Origin: Sphingobacterium spiritivorum ATCC 33861
Lineage (GTDB): Bacteria; Bacteroidota; Bacteroidia; Sphingobacteriales; Sphingobacteriaceae
Assembly (NCBI RefSeq): GCF_000143765.1
Contig: NZ_GL379770.1
Coordinates: 1,948,903-2,012,902, forward strand
DNA length: 64,000 nt
Reading direction: 5' to 3'
Below, piece after piece: positions 8,528 to 16,217 of this stretch. Numbering within the stretch: the first letter of the stretch is position 1; every line of letters begins with the position of its first letter. Both the position numbers and the translations under genes were made by a program. Under the pieces are notes generated by a model. The model had not been told where the DNA came from. It made no database searches and saw nothing but the letters and a program-made list of their open reading frames with translations.

Positions 8528-8567
8528 GAAAAGAAAAAGGTCGATTTTAATCGACCTTCTTCTTTTC
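8528..8567. terminator. Bidirectional hairpin between the acidic-protein gene and the XRE gene
   Basis: A 9-bp perfect stem (AAGGTCGAT/ATCGACCTT, loop TTTA) is extended, after one A/C mismatch, by a further 8 perfect pairs (GAAAAGAA/TTCTTTTC). The A-rich and T-rich flanks make it usable from both strands for the two convergent genes. Confidence 0.85.
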
Positions 8568-8582
8568 GGTGTAAGAGAAAAC

Positions 8583-8915
8583 TTACATTTTTTTGTGTAA
8601 TTGCTCATAAAGATCAATCACTTTCTTTTGCAACTCAATGACCTCAGTTTCTCTTACTTGTAGTTTTTTACTCATATCGGCTAACTCATTCGCATATTGC
8701 TTATCTTCTTCTGAATCTGAGGTAGACAAAAGTTGAACTACACTTAAACTAAAAAGTTTAGAGATCTGATTCAACCTCGACAGATTTACATCTGTAATAC
8801 CAGTTTCAATTTTAGAAAAAGCAGGAATTGAGATATCCAATCTTTTCGCTACATCTTCTTGACTCCAACCCTTTTGGTGTCTAAGTAATCTGATTTTTTT
8901 TCCTAATGCATTCAT
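8583..8915 (-). CDS. XRE-family helix-turn-helix regulator with C-terminal coiled coil
   Basis: The 110-residue protein has a Cro/CI-type HTH at residues 6-62 (KIRLLRHQKGWSQEDVAKRL, then ISIPAFSKIETGITDVNLSRLNQISKLFSLSV) and a C-terminal heptad-like helix (MSKKLQVRETEVIELQKKVIDLYEQLHKK) suited to dimerisation. It is a cytoplasmic DNA-binding protein; the target is unknown. A perfect -7 box lies upstream. It is monocistronic, sharing the hairpin at 8528 with the convergent acidic-protein gene. Confidence 0.88.
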   Translation of the reverse strand: MNALGKKIRLLRHQKGWSQEDVAKRLDISIPAFSKIETGITDVNLSRLNQISKLFSLSVVQLLSTSDSEEDKQYANELADMSKKLQVRETEVIELQKKVIDLYEQLHKKM

Positions 8916-8947
8916 GGGTGTGTTGTGATGTTATTATATAGTATAAC

Positions 8948-8955
8948 CAAAGTTA
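8948..8955 (-). promoter_or_regulatory. -7 box of the XRE regulator gene
   Basis: On the minus strand TAACTTTG matches TAnnTTTG and lies 32 bases before the ATG at 8915. Confidence 0.5.
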
Positions 8956-8993
8956 GTTAAAAAATATTAACATTTGATAAAAAAATACACAAA

Positions 8994-10364
8994 TTAATCA
9001 TTTTTAAAAAATTTATCAGCAAAACTAACCATATTAACCCCGCTGTAATTGCTGGAACTCATAAATAAAAGATTGTATCCCTTAGATTTAAAATCTTCCA
9101 AAAAGTAGCTTAAATTCGACAGATCCAAAACAACTTGTACAGAACTGTTTCCAAAATACTCCCTAATATCTTGCTCTAAATGATCAATATTTTTATTTTT
9201 CTCTTTAAAGGAATCTTTATTGATAAACACTACCGGAATATCAGCTTCGTCCATTGCACCTCTGTAATTCGCCAGAAATTCTTTATTCAAACTATCGTAA
9301 GCACTCAATTCAATAACTGCAACCAACTCTTTCTGAGGGAATTGCTCTTTTACAGCGTGAATGCTCCATCTTAATTTAGCCGGAGTATGTGCAAAATCCT
9401 GATAGACGACACTGCCATCCTGGCTTGCTACGAACTCCAGATAACGGATAGAGCTTTTAAAACTTTTAATAGCCTCAAAAAATTCCTGTTTCTTTACGCC
9501 AAGCCATTCGCAAACGGTATAGGCCCCTGCGATATTGGACAAATTATGCTTTCCAAAGACCTGAAGTGGAATTTGCTCATCGCCATAATGAAGATATGTA
9601 ATACCCTTATTGATGGTATATTCCGGAGACTTATATCCATGCCTGTTTATTTTACAGACCATGGTCTCTCCTACCAGAGATTGCAGTACCTTATCTTCTT
9701 TGTTGTACACTAAAGTGCCTTTCAATACGATGGTATCGATAAATGTACGGAACTGATCATAATAGTCTTCCTGAGAAATAACAGATTTAAAGTTATCCCA
9801 TTCTACGTTGCTTATCAGCGCAATATTTGGATGATAAAGATGAAACTTCGATCTGTGATCTAATGTGGAAGCATAATATTCATCACCTTCGATAATAATC
9901 ACAGGATTATCTGTAGTCAGATTCACCAAACGGTCAAAACCTTCCAGTTGAGCACCTACAAGATAATCAAAAGAACGCCCCAGGGTTTTCAATACATGCA
10001 TAATCATACTGGTAATGGTTGTTTTACCATATGACCCTGCTATCACCACACGCGTCTTTTGTTTACTCTGTTCGTAAACAAACTCAGGGAAAGAATAGAT
10101 CTTAAGATCCAGTTCCTGTGCTTTGAGCAACTCGGGATTATCAGCCTCAGCGTGCATTCCCAATATCACAGCATCAATATCTGAAGTGATCTTCTCCGGA
10201 AACCAGCCGATCTCTTCCGGCAACAGATGCGCTTCCAAAAGCCGTGTTCTGGAAGGTTCTACTATCTGATCGTCGGAACCACTGATCTGATGCCCCTGAT
10301 TGGCTAATGAAATAGCCAGATTATGCATGATACTTCCGCCTATTGCAATAAAATGAATACGCAT
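8994..10364 (-). CDS. mpl: UDP-N-acetylmuramate:tripeptide ligase (Mpl-type Mur ligase)
   Basis: The 456-residue Mur ligase has an N-terminal Rossmann domain (MRIHFIAIGGSIMHNLAISL), the ATP-binding loop AGSYGKTTITSMI near residue 110, and EGDEYYASTLDHRSKFHLYHPN, typical of Mpl rather than MurC. Mpl re-attaches the recycled L-Ala-gamma-D-Glu-mDAP tripeptide to UDP-MurNAc in the cytoplasm, saving peptidoglycan precursors. It is the last gene of a minus-strand run after the GlmU-like gene, tpiA and prmA; the gap to prmA is 6 bases. MurC is the main alternative, but the isolated position and sequence blocks favour Mpl. Confidence 0.88.
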   Translation of the reverse strand: MRIHFIAIGGSIMHNLAISLANQGHQISGSDDQIVEPSRTRLLEAHLLPEEIGWFPEKITSDIDAVILGMHAEADNPELLKAQELDLKIYSFPEFVYEQSKQKTRVVIAGSYGKTTITSMIMHVLKTLGRSFDYLVGAQLEGFDRLVNLTTDNPVIIIEGDEYYASTLDHRSKFHLYHPNIALISNVEWDNFKSVISQEDYYDQFRTFIDTIVLKGTLVYNKEDKVLQSLVGETMVCKINRHGYKSPEYTINKGITYLHYGDEQIPLQVFGKHNLSNIAGAYTVCEWLGVKKQEFFEAIKSFKSSIRYLEFVASQDGSVVYQDFAHTPAKLRWSIHAVKEQFPQKELVAVIELSAYDSLNKEFLANYRGAMDEADIPVVFINKDSFKEKNKNIDHLEQDIREYFGNSSVQVVLDLSNLSYFLEDFKSKGYNLLFMSSSNYSGVNMVSFADKFFKND

Positions 10365-10370
10365 TATGAC

Positions 10371-11210
10371 TTATGCTTTAGTGAATTTTGCCGAACACCA
10401 ACCATCCAGCACTTTCTTCATAACAAATGAGAAACCCAGTTGTTTAGCCTTGTCAGACAAAATAGCCAAATCCTCACCATCATAAAAACCGCTAATATAC
10501 AATTCTCCTTTATCTTTTAAGGAAGCAGCATATTGTTCAAATTGCTCCAACAATATATTTCTATTAATATTAGCTACTATAGTATCAAACAGGCGGCCTT
10601 CCAGCACTTCATAAGAGCCGACCTGGGATTCAATATTGCTGACTTGGTTCAATATTTTATTTTCTTCAACACTATCTATACAGATAGGATCATAATCGAC
10701 AGCAAATACATGAGTCGCTCCGCGAAATGAGGCAAGTATAGCCAAAATACCCGTTCCACATCCCATATCCAAAACTTCCTTTCCCTCAAAATCATTCTCC
10801 AGAATAAAAGAGAGCATCATGGAAGTTGTCTGATGGTGACCTGTTCCAAAGGACATTTTAGGATCTATAATGATCTCATACGGATACTGCTCCTTATGTT
10901 CGTGGAATGTAGCCCGCACGTAGCATTGATCATCTACGACTATAGGATTGAAATTGCTTTCCCAGAGCTTATTCCAGTTTTGTTCTTCCAGATCATTTAT
11001 GATATAGTGAACTTCTAACCCTTCAGGTGCGTGCAGCAGAACAGTCTCCAGTTGCTGGAGATCGAGATTTGCAGAAGGAATATATCCTGCAAATCCCGAT
11101 TCAGTGTCTTCGAATGTATCGAAGCCTATTTCAGCCAGTTCAGCAATAAGAAGATCCTGTTGCCATTCCTCTGCGGAATTACAGGTGAAGATTACTTCGC
11201 TGTACTTCAT
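10371..11210 (-). CDS. prmA: Ribosomal protein L11 methyltransferase
   Basis: The 279-residue protein has the PrmA arrangement: an N-terminal substrate-recognition domain, the DPKMSFGTGHHQTTSMML block, the SAM-binding motif VLDMGCGTGILAI, and VANINRNILLEQ as the NxxR-type catalytic loop. It methylates ribosomal protein L11 on lysines and the N-terminus. It lies 6 bases after tpiA and 6 before mpl in one transcript. Length is normal for the family and no motif is missing. Confidence 0.94.
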   Translation of the reverse strand: MKYSEVIFTCNSAEEWQQDLLIAELAEIGFDTFEDTESGFAGYIPSANLDLQQLETVLLHAPEGLEVHYIINDLEEQNWNKLWESNFNPIVVDDQCYVRATFHEHKEQYPYEIIIDPKMSFGTGHHQTTSMMLSFILENDFEGKEVLDMGCGTGILAILASFRGATHVFAVDYDPICIDSVEENKILNQVSNIESQVGSYEVLEGRLFDTIVANINRNILLEQFEQYAASLKDKGELYISGFYDGEDLAILSDKAKQLGFSFVMKKVLDGWCSAKFTKA

Positions 11211-11216
11211 CTTCTA

Positions 11217-11984
11217 TTATGAATTGAATACTTTAACGATATCCGTAAAATCTCTTGATTTTAAAGAAGCACCGCCGATCAATCCACCGTCAATATCTTT
11301 CTGACTGAATAAATCCGGGGCATTTGAAGGGTTACAACTTCCTCCGTAAAGGATCGTAGTGTCGTCTGCAAGTTGCTGATCATACTGATTAGCCAGAGTC
11401 TCACGGATAAAAGCATGCACCTCCTGTGCCTGTTCAGGAGAAGCTGTCAATCCGGTTCCTATAGCCCACACCGGCTCATAAGCCAACACAACCTGTCCGA
11501 ATTGCTCTGCTGATAAATGAAAAAGTCCTTTTTCTAACTGCGTCCTGATGATATCAAAAAATTTACCCGATTCACGCTCTTCTTTCGTTTCACCGATACA
11601 GAAGATAGGTTTCAATCCGTGCTTCAAAGCAATATTAACTTTCTCTGCCAGCAATTCATCCGTTTCGCCAAAATAAGCTCTTCTTTCAGAATGTCCGAGA
11701 ATAACGTATTCTGCACCGACAGATTTCACCTGAGCGGCAGAAATCTCTCCGGTATATGCGCCAGATTCAGCCTGATGAATATTTTGAGCACCGACAGACA
11801 CATTTACAGCTGTATGAGCCAGTTGACCCAGACTGTAAAGGTGGATCGCAGGGCTGCATACCACTACTTCCTGCTGTCCGATTACTTCATCTTTAACCAT
11901 ATTTACAATCTCAGAAAATAAACTTACTCCACTTTGGTAGTCCAGATTCATTTTCCAATTTCCTGCTACGATTTTTTTACGCAT
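11217..11984 (-). CDS. tpiA: Triosephosphate isomerase
   Basis: The 255-residue protein shows the full TIM signature: MRKKIVAGNWKMN with the catalytic lysine in GNWKMN, the catalytic histidine in ILGHSERR, the active-site block AYEPVWAIGTG with the general-base glutamate, and the phosphate-gripping GGASLK at the C-terminus. It interconverts dihydroxyacetone phosphate and glyceraldehyde 3-phosphate in central metabolism, so it also receives the DHAP made by GlpD. It follows the GlmU-like gene by 16 bases and precedes prmA by 6. Confidence 0.97.
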   Translation of the reverse strand: MRKKIVAGNWKMNLDYQSGVSLFSEIVNMVKDEVIGQQEVVVCSPAIHLYSLGQLAHTAVNVSVGAQNIHQAESGAYTGEISAAQVKSVGAEYVILGHSERRAYFGETDELLAEKVNIALKHGLKPIFCIGETKEERESGKFFDIIRTQLEKGLFHLSAEQFGQVVLAYEPVWAIGTGLTASPEQAQEVHAFIRETLANQYDQQLADDTTILYGGSCNPSNAPDLFSQKDIDGGLIGGASLKSRDFTDIVKVFNS

Positions 11985-12000
11985 GTTAATTTATTTTTAT

Positions 12001-13209
12001 TTAGAATTGATATTTTAATCTATTATGTTGTGTCAACTTATATACATGTCTCAGCAACTCTGTCTCATCATCATGATAAGGCTCTGCTTTCATCACTTTC
12101 ATATCCCGAAGCATTTCTTCAAATTTATCCCAACGGTATTCCTCCGTATGCTGATCTGTACACCAGCTAAAATCAGGTATAAATTTAGGAGAATATCCTG
12201 GCCTTGCATATTGAACTCCCACTCCTACCACTGTACCTGTATTAAAGGAAGTGTTAATTCCACTCATGGTATAGTCTCCCATAATCAGTCCGCACTTTCT
12301 AAGGTCAGTATTACGGCTGCTATCCAGCGCATAGTCATATATGCTTACGGGTTTCCAGTTATTCTTCAGATTTGAATTGCTGGTACCGGCTCCGAGATTA
12401 CATCCATTACCTATAACAGCACAGCCCAGATATCCGTCATGACCTTTGGCGGAATAAGCCCCCATTACCAATGTGCTGAGCTCTCCTCCTACTGTACTGT
12501 TGGCACCTATCGATACATTTCCATATATCCTGGTGCCCATCTTGACACGCGCATGCTCTCCTATAGCTACATTCCCTCTCAAATGACTGCCTTCACTGAT
12601 TTCAGCACCTTTAGCCAGATAAACAGGTCCCTCAGTTGTATTGAAAGAGCAGCATTCTGCGAATACTCCGTCTTCTATAAAGATACGGTCTCCTATCAGT
12701 TGATTTGTACCTGATAAAGATTCCGAGCTTCTGCCCTGCGTCATCAAGGCATAATCAAATTGAAGTTGTGCACTATTGTATCTGAATATATCTTCCGGAT
12801 ACCGGATATAAGATATATCGTAAAGCAAGTTTACAGGACGCAGACTATCAAAATACCCGTTGGTCAAAATGTTGTCAATATCTGCTGACCTGATACGAAA
12901 TGCAATCCATTCTGTTTTGTCATAAAGGATTTCACCTTCGCTCAACTGATCTATGGCAGCTATTAGAGCATCTGAAGGACAGATATTAGCTTTCAGAACA
13001 ATAACTTCTGCTGTTGTAATCAATGTCGGAAATCGTACAGCAAGATACGGCTCTGTATAATAACTGCTCTTGCAGTTGAAAATCTTACCCCACTTCTCTG
13101 CTAATGATAATATCCCTATATGCAGGTCCCCTACAGGTCTCGTATATACCAGAGGCAAGAGATGATCTCTCCAGGAAGCTCTATCAAACAGAATAATATC
13201 AACAGCCAT
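12001..13209 (-). CDS. GlmU-type sugar nucleotidyltransferase/acetyltransferase of the Bacteroidota (TIGR03991-like)
   Basis: From ATG 13209 (MAVDIILFDRASWRDHLLPLVYTRPVGDL) the protein has about 402 residues. A diverged nucleotidyltransferase-like N-terminal half is followed by a left-handed beta-helix of hexapeptide repeats (IEDGVFAECCSFNTTEGPVYLAKGAEISEGSHLRGNVAIGEHARVKMGTRIYG). The arrangement matches the alternative GlmU family of this phylum, thought to supply UDP-GlcNAc from glucosamine-1-phosphate for cell wall and LPS. The classical GlmU Walker-like loop is not obvious. A frame open to 13341 would run through the rpmE2 terminator and is rejected. It heads the tpiA-prmA-mpl operon. Confidence 0.85.
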   Translation of the reverse strand: MAVDIILFDRASWRDHLLPLVYTRPVGDLHIGILSLAEKWGKIFNCKSSYYTEPYLAVRFPTLITTAEVIVLKANICPSDALIAAIDQLSEGEILYDKTEWIAFRIRSADIDNILTNGYFDSLRPVNLLYDISYIRYPEDIFRYNSAQLQFDYALMTQGRSSESLSGTNQLIGDRIFIEDGVFAECCSFNTTEGPVYLAKGAEISEGSHLRGNVAIGEHARVKMGTRIYGNVSIGANSTVGGELSTLVMGAYSAKGHDGYLGCAVIGNGCNLGAGTSNSNLKNNWKPVSIYDYALDSSRNTDLRKCGLIMGDYTMSGINTSFNTGTVVGVGVQYARPGYSPKFIPDFSWCTDQHTEEYRWDKFEEMLRDMKVMKAEPYHDDETELLRHVYKLTQHNRLKYQF

Positions 13210-13228
13210 AGAAAATATAAAAGTACAC

Positions 13229-13258
13229 AAAAAAATCCCGATAAAGATTACCGGGATT
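13229..13258 (-). terminator. Intrinsic terminator of rpmE2
   Basis: On the minus strand the transcript reads AATCCCG, an 11-base loop, CGGGATT, then a run of U. It lies between the rpmE2 stop and the GlmU-like start, separating the two transcripts. A TACTTTTA -7-like element for the downstream operon follows immediately. Confidence 0.85.
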
Positions 13259-13288
13259 ATAATAATACTTTTTAAGCAAAAGCAGCAA

Positions 13289-13537
13289 TTACTTTTTGTT
13301 GTAACGGCTACGGAATTTGTCAATACGTCCTGCCGTATCAACCAATTTCATTTTACCTGTATAGAACGGGTGTGAAGTGTGAGAAATCTCTAACTTAATC
13401 AAAGGATACTCATTTCCGTCTTCCCATTGGATTGTTTCTTTTGTATCTACACAAGATTTAGTTATAAAAGCGTAGTCATTTGACATGTCTTTAAAAACAA
13501 CTAATCTGTAGTTTGATGGATGCAAATCTTTTTTCAT
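13289..13537 (-). CDS. rpmE2: Ribosomal protein L31, type B
   Basis: The 82-residue protein has the L31 blocks [37 protein letters not shown] and ends SRYNKK. It lacks the CxxC zinc pair of zinc-binding L31, having only one cysteine, so it is the type B (zinc-free) paralogue, usually made when zinc is scarce. A perfect -7 box about 39 bases upstream and a terminator downstream make it monocistronic. No Zur-type operator was recognised. Confidence 0.95.
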   Translation of the reverse strand: MKKDLHPSNYRLVVFKDMSNDYAFITKSCVDTKETIQWEDGNEYPLIKLEISHTSHPFYTGKMKLVDTAGRIDKFRSRYNKK

Positions 13538-13575
13538 TTTTTATCTATGATTACGTATATTCAACAATTGAGGTG

Positions 13576-13583
13576 CAAAGATA
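13576..13583 (-). promoter_or_regulatory. -7 box of rpmE2
   Basis: TATCTTTG on the minus strand, with a TTG about 20 bases further upstream in the -33 position. The pair is a good Bacteroidota promoter and gives a leader of about 30-35 nt. Confidence 0.6.
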
Positions 13584-13762
13584 ATTATAGTATTTTTCAA
13601 ATGCAACAATTTTCGCATCAAATATCAAAGATTTTAATCTTCTTTCCTACTCTAACGGCAAAAATAAATTTCTTAAAACATTTATCTCTTCTCTAATGTT
13701 TGATATTCAGTTTGCTATAGCAAATTAAGTATCGGATTATCACAACTAAATTTTTAATCGTT

Positions 13763-14101
13763 ATGAGTAAATTAGATGAAAAAGTAGCTGCATATGTTGC
13801 AGAAGCAAAAAAATTAAATCTTGGACTGGACGAATCGCTTATCCATGCTGTGGCAAAAGGACTTGGTCCCTCCATCTACAAAGCGGATGCAGAAACAGTA
13901 GCTGCATCTGACAAAGAAGAATTAGCAAGACTTAAGAACAATTTTCTGATCAAAAAGCTAGGCTTGAAAGACAGTCCGGAATTAGATGCAGCCATTTCGG
14001 AAGTCATCGAAAAACTCGGAAAATCTAACAAAAACAAGTACAGAGTTCATGTCTATGCTCTTCTTGCTAAAAAATTCAAGAAAGAATCTCTTTACAAATA
14101 A
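13763..14101 (+). CDS. DUF2853 family protein
   Basis: The 112-residue protein (MSKLDEKVAAYVAEAKKLNL, GPSIYKADAETVAASDKEEL, then FLIKKLGLKDSPELDAAI) matches DUF2853, a small all-helical cytoplasmic family of unknown function found mainly in Bacteroidota and Proteobacteria. It is rich in lysine and alanine and has no signal peptide. It stands alone and converges with the CBM9-like gene 17 bases away. No exact -7 box was found upstream. Confidence 0.85.
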   Translation: MSKLDEKVAAYVAEAKKLNLGLDESLIHAVAKGLGPSIYKADAETVAASDKEELARLKNNFLIKKLGLKDSPELDAAISEVIEKLGKSNKNKYRVHVYALLAKKFKKESLYK

Positions 14102-14118
14102 GCTGCTTCAGTCCGTAT

Positions 14119-14769
14119 TTATTCAAAACTAATCTCTCCAAAAAATTCCGGCAAATGGAAATTAGGAGTTGGAAAATCAATACGGTTCCAGGAAACAAAG
14201 TGTGGGGCTGGGAGACCATCTCCACATTTATAAAAATTAGCATGTACAGATTGTCCTTTTAACGATTCTGCTGAAACCATGGTACCCGCAGATGTAAACA
14301 AAGTAAATGGAATTTCCAGAATAGTGTTCCATAATTTTTGCCCTCCTATGCTGCTTACCTCTGTGTAGGTATTAATCTGCTGAATCTGTTCTGCTGTCAG
14401 TCTGCTTCGGCTATCTTTATCTGCTGTACCATACCCCACCAGTCCTGTCCCCAACGGATTCATTTCTATATTATAATAATGTACCTTTTGATCAAAGGAG
14501 ATAAAAAACTCCACACAACTGTCTTCCCAAACAGCTTCGTTTGGACGAATATACTGGGCTTTGATATAATCTTCCCTGACCTTATAATGAATAAATATAG
14601 CTTCTGAAGTATAGACAATCTGAAAATGTACTTCGGGCTGATCAGGATATTCATCCTTCCATGTAGCTTCAGCAATCGCATGAACAGTGGCACCTTTAAA
14701 TATTTCCAGCAGGCCTGAATAATTATTATTCTGCTTTTGCTCTGCATATTTTACTGTAAGATTTTTCAT
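14119..14769 (-). CDS. Carbohydrate-binding family 9-like protein
   Basis: The 216-residue protein resembles CBM9-like domains: an N-terminal beta strand region, VHFQIVYTSEAIFIHYKVREDYI, WEDSCVEFFISFD with tryptophan and acidic residues typical of the fold, YYNIEMNPLGT and a C-terminal FVSWNRIDFPTPNFHLPEFFG. There is no signal peptide from the chosen ATG, so the protein may be cytoplasmic or use a missed start. It lies directly downstream of the kinase gene, but a terminator at 14784 separates them, so it is at least partly independent. Its glycan ligand is unknown; context suggests an amino-sugar glycan. Confidence 0.75.
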   Translation of the reverse strand: MKNLTVKYAEQKQNNNYSGLLEIFKGATVHAIAEATWKDEYPDQPEVHFQIVYTSEAIFIHYKVREDYIKAQYIRPNEAVWEDSCVEFFISFDQKVHYYNIEMNPLGTGLVGYGTADKDSRSRLTAEQIQQINTYTEVSSIGGQKLWNTILEIPFTLFTSAGTMVSAESLKGQSVHANFYKCGDGLPAPHFVSWNRIDFPTPNFHLPEFFGEISFE

Positions 14770-14783
14770 TGGATCATAAAATT

Positions 14784-14812
14784 AAAAAAGCATAACAGTA
14801 GTTGTTATGCTT
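14784..14812 (-). terminator. Intrinsic terminator after the kinase gene
   Basis: On the minus strand AAGCATAACA, a 5-base loop and TGTTATGCTT form a perfect 10-bp stem followed by UUUUUAAU. It lies 24 bases past the kinase stop and just before the CBM9-like start. Confidence 0.85.
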
Positions 14813-14835
14813 AGGGTTCTAATTTACTATTTTTT

Positions 14836-15957
14836 TCAGGCATTAACAGCACTTGTTAATATTTCTTTTAACTTATCCTCATGTAGTTCCAGCTCTTTAA
14901 CCAGTTTGAGTTGTGATTTAGTGCGCACAAGGTTATGATCTGTATAATGAATTTTATAATAATGATCACCTTCCAGATAATCGGTAAGGAAGCGAACAGC
15001 CTGCATGTAAGGTAATAAAAATACGCCCGGTAATAAGGAATTCTTTTCGTAATCCGTTAAAAAGACCTTTGCTTCACTCATGTAGCCGTTGGCATAGGCT
15101 TCAAAAAGCGGAATATTAAGGGTTACCCGACTCAGGTCTTCCTCATCTTCAGCTCCGGAATTGATAATTGTTCGGATGGCATCACCAAAGTCATATGCCA
15201 CAAAGCCGGGCATTACGGTATCCAGATCAATAACACATTGTGCCTGATCATCCTGATCTAACAGTACGTTATTGAATTTTGTATCATTATGTGTAATGCG
15301 TAAGGGTAATTTATTGGCCTTTCCCCAGTCCAGAATGGTTTTCATTCTGTCTTCCAGTGAAAAGATATAATCCAATAAGTCCTGTACTTCACCTACTCTG
15401 GATACCTGATCCGAAGCAATGGCATTTCTAAGGTTGGAAAGTCTGAATTCTACATTATGGAAATTGGGAAGTATTTCCACCAACTTGTTGGCATCGAGTT
15501 CAGAAAGTTGCTTTTGAAAATGACCAAATGCTTTCCCGCCTTCATAAGCCTGCACTGTCGTTTCGACCACATCATAGCTCTTTGTATGATCCAACAGGAT
15601 AAACATACGCCAGTAATCACCATCCTCATCCTTATAATAAGCCAGGCCATTTCGTGTAGCAATCAGCGTAAGTACTCTTTTATCAATTTCAGCCTTCTCT
15701 AATCCTTTACTTTTATAATCTTCTTTTAACCGTTCTATCACCAGACGGATATTCTCCATCAATCCGTCTACATCCTGAAAAATATGATGATTTATGCGCT
15801 GCAACAAATACTTCGTTGTAGATGTAGTCACTACTTTAAAGGTATCATTTATATGGCCGGAGCCAAATGGCGCTACATCTATTACTTCTCCGTCTATTGC
15901 GAATTGACTGGCTATATATAAGTTTCTATCTATGTTAACAGAATTCAAATCTGACAT
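14836..15957 (-). CDS. Phosphotransferase-family sugar kinase, N-acetylhexosamine 1-kinase (NahK)-like
   Basis: The 373-residue protein has an APH/choline-kinase fold: an N-lobe PFGSGHINDTFKV nucleotide loop, TKYLLQRIN with the lysine, the catalytic loop ITHNDTKFNNVLLD (HxDxxxxN type) and the metal-binding VIDLDTVMPG followed by YDFGDAIR. Family members include NahK, which phosphorylates GlcNAc or GalNAc at C1, and proteins loosely named mucin desulfatases. It is transcribed away from the GH109-like gene across a 260-bp region holding a perfect inverted repeat, so the two probably respond to the same signal. Substrate assignment rests on family and neighbours. Confidence 0.8.
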   Translation of the reverse strand: MSDLNSVNIDRNLYIASQFAIDGEVIDVAPFGSGHINDTFKVVTTSTTKYLLQRINHHIFQDVDGLMENIRLVIERLKEDYKSKGLEKAEIDKRVLTLIATRNGLAYYKDEDGDYWRMFILLDHTKSYDVVETTVQAYEGGKAFGHFQKQLSELDANKLVEILPNFHNVEFRLSNLRNAIASDQVSRVGEVQDLLDYIFSLEDRMKTILDWGKANKLPLRITHNDTKFNNVLLDQDDQAQCVIDLDTVMPGFVAYDFGDAIRTIINSGAEDEEDLSRVTLNIPLFEAYANGYMSEAKVFLTDYEKNSLLPGVFLLPYMQAVRFLTDYLEGDHYYKIHYTDHNLVRTKSQLKLVKELELHEDKLKEILTSAVNA

Positions 15958-16044
15958 AATGTTTTTTAAAAAATGAGCAGTTTATTATTGATTAGTTTGG
16001 CTAATATCAATATAAATTATCTAAATAATAAAAAAATTTAAACT

Positions 16045-16085
16045 CAATCGTTTGCATAAAATTTAAGAAATTGAACAAACGATTG
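16045..16085. promoter_or_regulatory. Perfect 10-bp inverted repeat, candidate operator pair for the kinase and GH109 genes
   Basis: CAATCGTTTG at 16045-16054 and its exact reverse complement CAAACGATTG at 16076-16085 are 31 bases apart start to start, about three helical turns. Each arm also resembles a LacI/PurR-type site with a central CG flanked by CAA and TTG. It lies midway between the divergent kinase and GH109 starts. A DeoR-type repressor binding TCGTTTG half-sites is an alternative. No LacI-family gene is in the window. Confidence 0.6.
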
Positions 16086-16217
16086 CACAAAAGTTTTTAG
16101 AAATCAATATATATATTTGTTGAGTGAAGTGGTTATAAACCTTTTTAAATACGCCCTTGACACATTATAAATTCGATTAAATTAAGATATCAAACTTTAA
16201 TCGGTTAACAAACAGTT

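Noticed and set aside
13210..13341. N-terminal extension of the GlmU-like protein
   Set aside because: It runs through the rpmE2 terminator and the end of rpmE2; the family start is MAVDIILFDR.
16045..16085. Shared TCGTTTG word as proof of one regulator for the GalNAc and glycerol loci
   Set aside because: A 7-mer is expected several times by chance in 64 kb and it also occurs in coding sequence; only the paired, spaced copies are informative.
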